Assembly (NCBI RefSeq): GCF_000374825.1
Contig: NZ_KB895376.1
Location: forward strand, 127,460 to 191,459
Length of the DNA: 64,000 nucleotides
Direction: 5' to 3'
DNA from: Paenibacillus sanguinis 2301083 = DSM 16941
GTDB taxonomy: Bacteria; Bacillota; Bacilli; Paenibacillales; Paenibacillaceae
In this document: in pieces, positions 60,786 to 64,000 of the stretch
Position numbering within the stretch: the first letter of the stretch is position 1
How the letters are laid out: every line of letters starts with the position of its first letter
Made by a program: the position numbers and the translations under genes
Notes under the pieces: model-generated
Told to the model about the DNA's origin: nothing
Seen by the model: the letters and a program-made list of their open reading frames with translations, nothing else
Databases searched by the model: none

Positions 60786-62156
60786 TCAGGTACTGCGCTC
60801 GAATACTACGGGGTCATTTTCCCCAAGCACCTTGCCGGTAATGACGCCAGCAGTGATTGAGCCATTGACGTTCAACGCGGTTCTACCCATGTCGATTAGC
60901 GGCTCTACGGAAATTAGCAAGCCCGCCAATGCAACAGGCAGATTCATGGTCGATAATACAATCAGGGAAGCAAAGGTTGCTCCACCGCCAACTCCGGCCA
61001 CCCCGAAAGAGCTAATGACCACAACAAGAATCAACGTAAGCAGGAAATCCCAGCTCAACGGATTAATGTTGACTGTCGGTGCAATCATCACCGCAAGCAT
61101 GGCCGGATAAACTCCGGCGCAGCCGTTCTGTCCAATCGTAGCTCCAAAGGAGGCCGACAGATTCGCAATACCTTCAGATACGCCAAGCCGCTTGGTTTGC
61201 GTCTCTACGTTCAGCGGAATTGCAGCCGCGCTGGAACGCGAGGTGAAAGCAAACACCAGTGTTGGCAGCACCTTGCGCAAGTATTGCACCGGATTATAGC
61301 GGAAGATGGCCAGCAGGATCAGATGGATGATAAACATCACGATCAAAGCGACATAAGAGGCCCCTACAAACTTGATCAGCTTCAAAATTTCTTGGGCATT
61401 CGTCGTGGCGGCTACATTCGTAATTAGCGCCAGGATACCATAAGGTGTCAGGCGCAGCACCAGCGTAACAATACGCATAACAACGCCGTACACAGCTTCT
61501 ATCATTTTACGGAACATGTCGGCTTGCTCCGGCTTCTTCTTATCCAGCCCCAGCACAGCCACGCCGATAAAAGCGGAGAAAATAACAACAGCCAGCGTAG
61601 ATGTGCTGCGCGCCCCGGTCATATCCGCAAACGGATTAGTGGGAATGAAGTCCAGCACCTGCTGTGGAATGGTCTTGTCCTCCACGGTTCCCAGCCGCTC
61701 TTCCAGGGCTGCTCCGCGTTGCTGCTCCCGTTCTCCTGCTTCAATCTCAATGGCCTTGAGATCAAAGGTCAAGGTGGTTACAATACTTACCGCAGCCGCT
61801 ATTGCCGTTGTAATCAGCAGAATGGCGATGATCAGGCCGCTCATTTTACCCAGGTTCTGCTTGCCCTTCAAATTCATAATCGCTGAAATAATCGATACCA
61901 TTATTAATGGGATGACCACCATTTGCAGCAGCCCGACATATCCACGTCCGGCCAGGTTAAACCAATCTGTAGACTTGGATATGACCTCGGAGCCCGCTCC
62001 GTACACCAACTGCAAGATGACTCCGAACACAAGCCCAAGCCCCAGTCCGGCAAACACCCGCTTTGTAAAAGAAATATGTTTCTTCTGCATCCATATCAGA
62101 ACACCGATAAGCACCAGCATAACCGCTACATTAATGATAATACGCAATGTATCCAT
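60786..62156 (-). CDS. tcyP: L-cystine:sodium/proton symporter TcyP
   Basis: This 456-residue protein of the dicarboxylate/amino acid:cation symporter family has eight hydrophobic segments. The TcyP-like start MDTLRIIINVAVMLVLIGVL, an Ala/Ser-rich loop (FTSRSSAAAIPLNVETQ) and SASFGATIGQNGCAGVYPAML are typical. It takes up L-cystine as a sulfur source. The ATG at 62156 follows GGGGGGAG. The upstream sequence has TATTATACAT-like -10 and an AT-rich TTTTGATAGGATTAAT that might be a CymR box, at low confidence. Confidence 0.93.
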   Translation of the reverse strand: MDTLRIIINVAVMLVLIGVLIWMQKKHISFTKRVFAGLGLGLVFGVILQLVYGAGSEVISKSTDWFNLAGRGYVGLLQMVVIPLIMVSIISAIMNLKGKQNLGKMSGLIIAILLITTAIAAAVSIVTTLTFDLKAIEIEAGEREQQRGAALEERLGTVEDKTIPQQVLDFIPTNPFADMTGARSTSTLAVVIFSAFIGVAVLGLDKKKPEQADMFRKMIEAVYGVVMRIVTLVLRLTPYGILALITNVAATTNAQEILKLIKFVGASYVALIVMFIIHLILLAIFRYNPVQYLRKVLPTLVFAFTSRSSAAAIPLNVETQTKRLGVSEGIANLSASFGATIGQNGCAGVYPAMLAVMIAPTVNINPLSWDFLLTLILVVVISSFGVAGVGGGATFASLIVLSTMNLPVALAGLLISVEPLIDMGRTALNVNGSITAGVITGKVLGENDPVVFERST

Positions 62157-62291
62157 AACTGCACTCCCCCCGTACAAAGTCTTCTAATTATTATTCACTG
62201 GCCTTTGGGCTTTATGCCCAATTTCCAAGCACAAAATGTATAATAGCACAAACACAAGTATTTTGATAGGATTAATTTTGGAGCAAAATAG

Positions 62292-62326
62292 AACAAGGAC
62301 CTTCAGCTTATTGCTGGGTCCTTGTT
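62292..62326. terminator. Terminator between pullulanase and tcyP
   Basis: AACAAGGACC (62292-62301) pairs with GGTCCTTGTT (62317-62326), and an inner CAGC/GCTG stem follows, with a two-base bulge. It lies about 140 bases after the pullulanase stop on the minus strand. Confidence 0.75.
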
Positions 62327-62467
62327 TATGGTAACGATTATATGGAGCAACGGGAATTAACCGGAACTGGTCGTGGGGTCGCATTGAACCATATCACCAA
62401 CTCAACAGGATCGAGAGTAGAGCTTTCCTCCTCGTCTAATCTTTAGCGCATCTCAGTTCAACTCGTC

Positions 62468-64000
62468 TCAGCGCGCCACGGCCAGCACCACGATCCCGAT
62501 GCCGCGCACCTCCAGGCGCGGCATCGGGGCTTCGGCTGCCCCGCCGGTGGCAGCCGCACCCCGCAGGGGGAGCTGCAGCAGCTCCCCCGCTGCCGGGGCG
62601 CTCGCGCCTGCGTTCAGCAGCGCGAGCACATGCTCACCGCCGAACCGGACCTCCCAGGGTCCGAGGGCGGGCAGCTCCAGCGACAACGCGCCGGGGCGGG
62701 CGTTGTAGAGCACGTACAGGTGGCGGTCGGGGTCGCCGCCTGCATGATCGCGCAGCGTGAACGCAACTGCGCGTGCCGGGGCCGCCTCGAAGCGGAGCCG
62801 AGCGCGGATCTCCTCCGCCGTGCGCAAGCGAAACGCGGGATGCGAACGGCGCAAAGCGATCAAGCTGCGCATATAGGACACATCGTCCTGACGCTCCGCA
62901 CAACGTCGCCAATCCAGCCAGTTAATCTCGACGCTGGACTGGTAGCTGTTCTCTACCCCGCCCTTGGTCCGCATAAATTCCTGTCCGGCGTGGAGGAACG
63001 GGATGCCCTGGCTCGTCAAGACGATGGCCGACGCCAGCCGGTGCATGTCCCGGCGCTCTTCCTCCGTAGCATCCGGCACGGACAAGGCCAGCTTATCCCA
63101 TAGAGTGTGGTTATCATGACACTCCGCAAAATTCACGGATTGCGCAGGGGACTGCGCGAACTGCTGAATGGCTTCTTCATAGAAGATGCCTCCAACTACG
63201 GCACACTTGATGCCTTCCTCGCAGCCCTCTGCGCCGCTGACAAAGCCTTTAACCGGTGCATGGAACACCGGGCCTTTGATTGCATCGCGCAGCCCGTCAT
63301 TAAACATGCCGATTCCGGGCAGCTTGGCAGCATTGCTTTGATTAGCCTGAAGTTCCTGGGGCAACACCGTCTCCATCTGCCAGCCCTCCCCAATCATCAG
63401 CAGCGAAGGGGCCAACTCATCCAGACGACGGCGAATCTCGCGCATCGTGGTAATATCCATCAACCCCATCAGATCAAAGCGAAAGCCATCGATATGATAT
63501 TCCCGAGCCCAATAGAGCACCGAGTCCACGATATATTTACTCATCATGGGCCGCTGTGTCGCACACTCATTGCCGCAGGCAGAACCGTTGGACAAAGTGC
63601 CATCCGCCCGATAACGCAAATAGTAACCCGGCACCAGCCTGCTGAAATGGATAAGGTAACCATCATATACATGATTATAAACAACATCCATCACAACCCG
63701 CAGACCGCTGGCATGAAGCTCCTGTATACAGCGTTTGAGCTCCGCAATCCTTACTGTCGGAACATAGGGATCGGTCGCATAAGACCCCTCCGGGACATTA
63801 TAATGATGCGGATCATACCCCCAATTGTAGCGGGAATCATCCGGCGCTTCTTCATCTATACTTTCCTTGGCGTAGTCAAAAACAGGCAATAACTGAACAT
63901 GCGTTACCCCAAGGCTCACGATGTGATCCAGCCCCGTGGCTATTCCTTGTGGGGAACGGGTTCCTTTCTCGCAAAGACCCAGAAATTTTCCCTTATGTCT
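62468..64000 (-). CDS. pulA: Type I pullulanase, N-terminal part cut by window edge
   Basis: This is a debranching enzyme of GH13 that cleaves alpha-1,6 links in pullulan and glycogen/starch. 510 residues are visible and the frame stays open to base 64000, so the start lies outside. Family motifs: LLPVFDYAKES, SRYNWGYDPHHYNVPEGSYA (pullulanase type I YNWGYDP), DVVYNHVYDG, FRFDLMG (nucleophile aspartate), MIGEGW (acid/base glutamate), FAECHDNHTLWD. No further domains follow. The last 120 codons (62480-62830) are very GC-rich. Confidence 0.95.
   Translation of the reverse strand, partial: RHKGKFLGLCEKGTRSPQGIATGLDHIVSLGVTHVQLLPVFDYAKESIDEEAPDDSRYNWGYDPHHYNVPEGSYATDPYVPTVRIAELKRCIQELHASGLRVVMDVVYNHVYDGYLIHFSRLVPGYYLRYRADGTLSNGSACGNECATQRPMMSKYIVDSVLYWAREYHIDGFRFDLMGLMDITTMREIRRRLDELAPSLLMIGEGWQMETVLPQELQANQSNAAKLPGIGMFNDGLRDAIKGPVFHAPVKGFVSGAEGCEEGIKCAVVGGIFYEEAIQQFAQSPAQSVNFAECHDNHTLWDKLALSVPDATEEERRDMHRLASAIVLTSQGIPFLHAGQEFMRTKGGVENSYQSSVEINWLDWRRCAERQDDVSYMRSLIALRRSHPAFRLRTAEEIRARLRFEAAPARAVAFTLRDHAGGDPDRHLYVLYNARPGALSLELPALGPWEVRFGGEHVLALLNAGASAPAAGELLQLPLRGAAATGGAAEAPMPRLEVRGIGIVVLAVAR

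Noticed and set aside
62184-62384. 66-codon minus-strand frame upstream of tcyP
   Set aside because: It overlaps a terminator and the tcyP promoter region, and has no ribosome binding site.

Overview
The window looks like a chromosomal segment of a low-to-moderate GC Gram-positive spore-former of the Paenibacillaceae, most likely Paenibacillus. This is an inference from Bacillales-type genes (CcdC, a YdjO-like cold-inducible protein, YezD next to a sulfate transporter, qoxABCD, csoR-copZ-copA, glpP, tcyP), strong GGAGG ribosome binding sites, SLH-domain surface proteins and several families of long dispersed palindromic repeats. No rRNA, tRNA or CRISPR array was seen.

Layout. 0-2.1 kb: the anaerobic ribonucleotide reductase nrdD (cut by the window edge) and its activase nrdG. 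2.2-13.8 kb, mostly minus strand: a GH20 hexosaminidase, a two-component system, an NmrA-like oxidoreductase, a P-loop ATPase behind a heterodimeric ABC exporter with one degenerate ATP site, a P-loop kinase-like protein and an FMN reductase. 14.3-18.5 kb: a membrane protein and a sulfate uptake operon (binding protein, CysT, CysW, YezD) without its ATPase gene. 18.8-21.3 kb: a lactonase, CcdC, a YdjO-like protein and a cold shock protein with a long structured leader. 21.5-24.8 kb: a TPP riboswitch driving a ThiY/thiamine-binding protein/ThiX/ThiZ pyrimidine importer. 25-31 kb: an HD-GYP phosphodiesterase, a tyrosine recombinase flanked by inverted copies of one palindromic site, a TatD-like hydrolase, a lipoprotein and an SPFH/RHH/unknown operon. 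30.8-31.9 kb is a non-coding stretch packed with tandem and dispersed repeats. 31.9-39.6 kb: copper homeostasis (csoR, copZ, copA, with two CsoR-type operators and two copies of a 255-bp non-coding element) next to the aa3-type quinol oxidase operon qoxABCD. 40-48 kb: long palindromic repeats, diaminopimelate dehydrogenase, an MFS transporter with a glycerophosphodiesterase, a flavoprotein, and an envelope-stress group (pspC, pspA, nfeD, SPFH).

48-60 kb is a distinctive, more GC-rich block bordered by a transposase remnant. It holds a UgpBAE-like ABC importer, a TIM-barrel isomerase-like protein, a HAD phosphatase, the antiterminator GlpP, an IS110 remnant and an 1848-residue S-layer-anchored protein with a glycerophosphodiesterase domain. 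The leaders of the phosphatase/ABC operon and of the giant surface enzyme share the same antiterminator-like motif and a terminator, which suggests one GlpP-controlled regulon: surface hydrolysis of glycerophosphodiesters, import, then intracellular dephosphorylation. The window closes with the cystine transporter tcyP and the 3' part of a type I pullulanase gene.

Most notable: the self-flanked recombinase (25.8-27.0 kb), the putative GlpP foraging regulon (48-60 kb) and three families of structured dispersed repeats.
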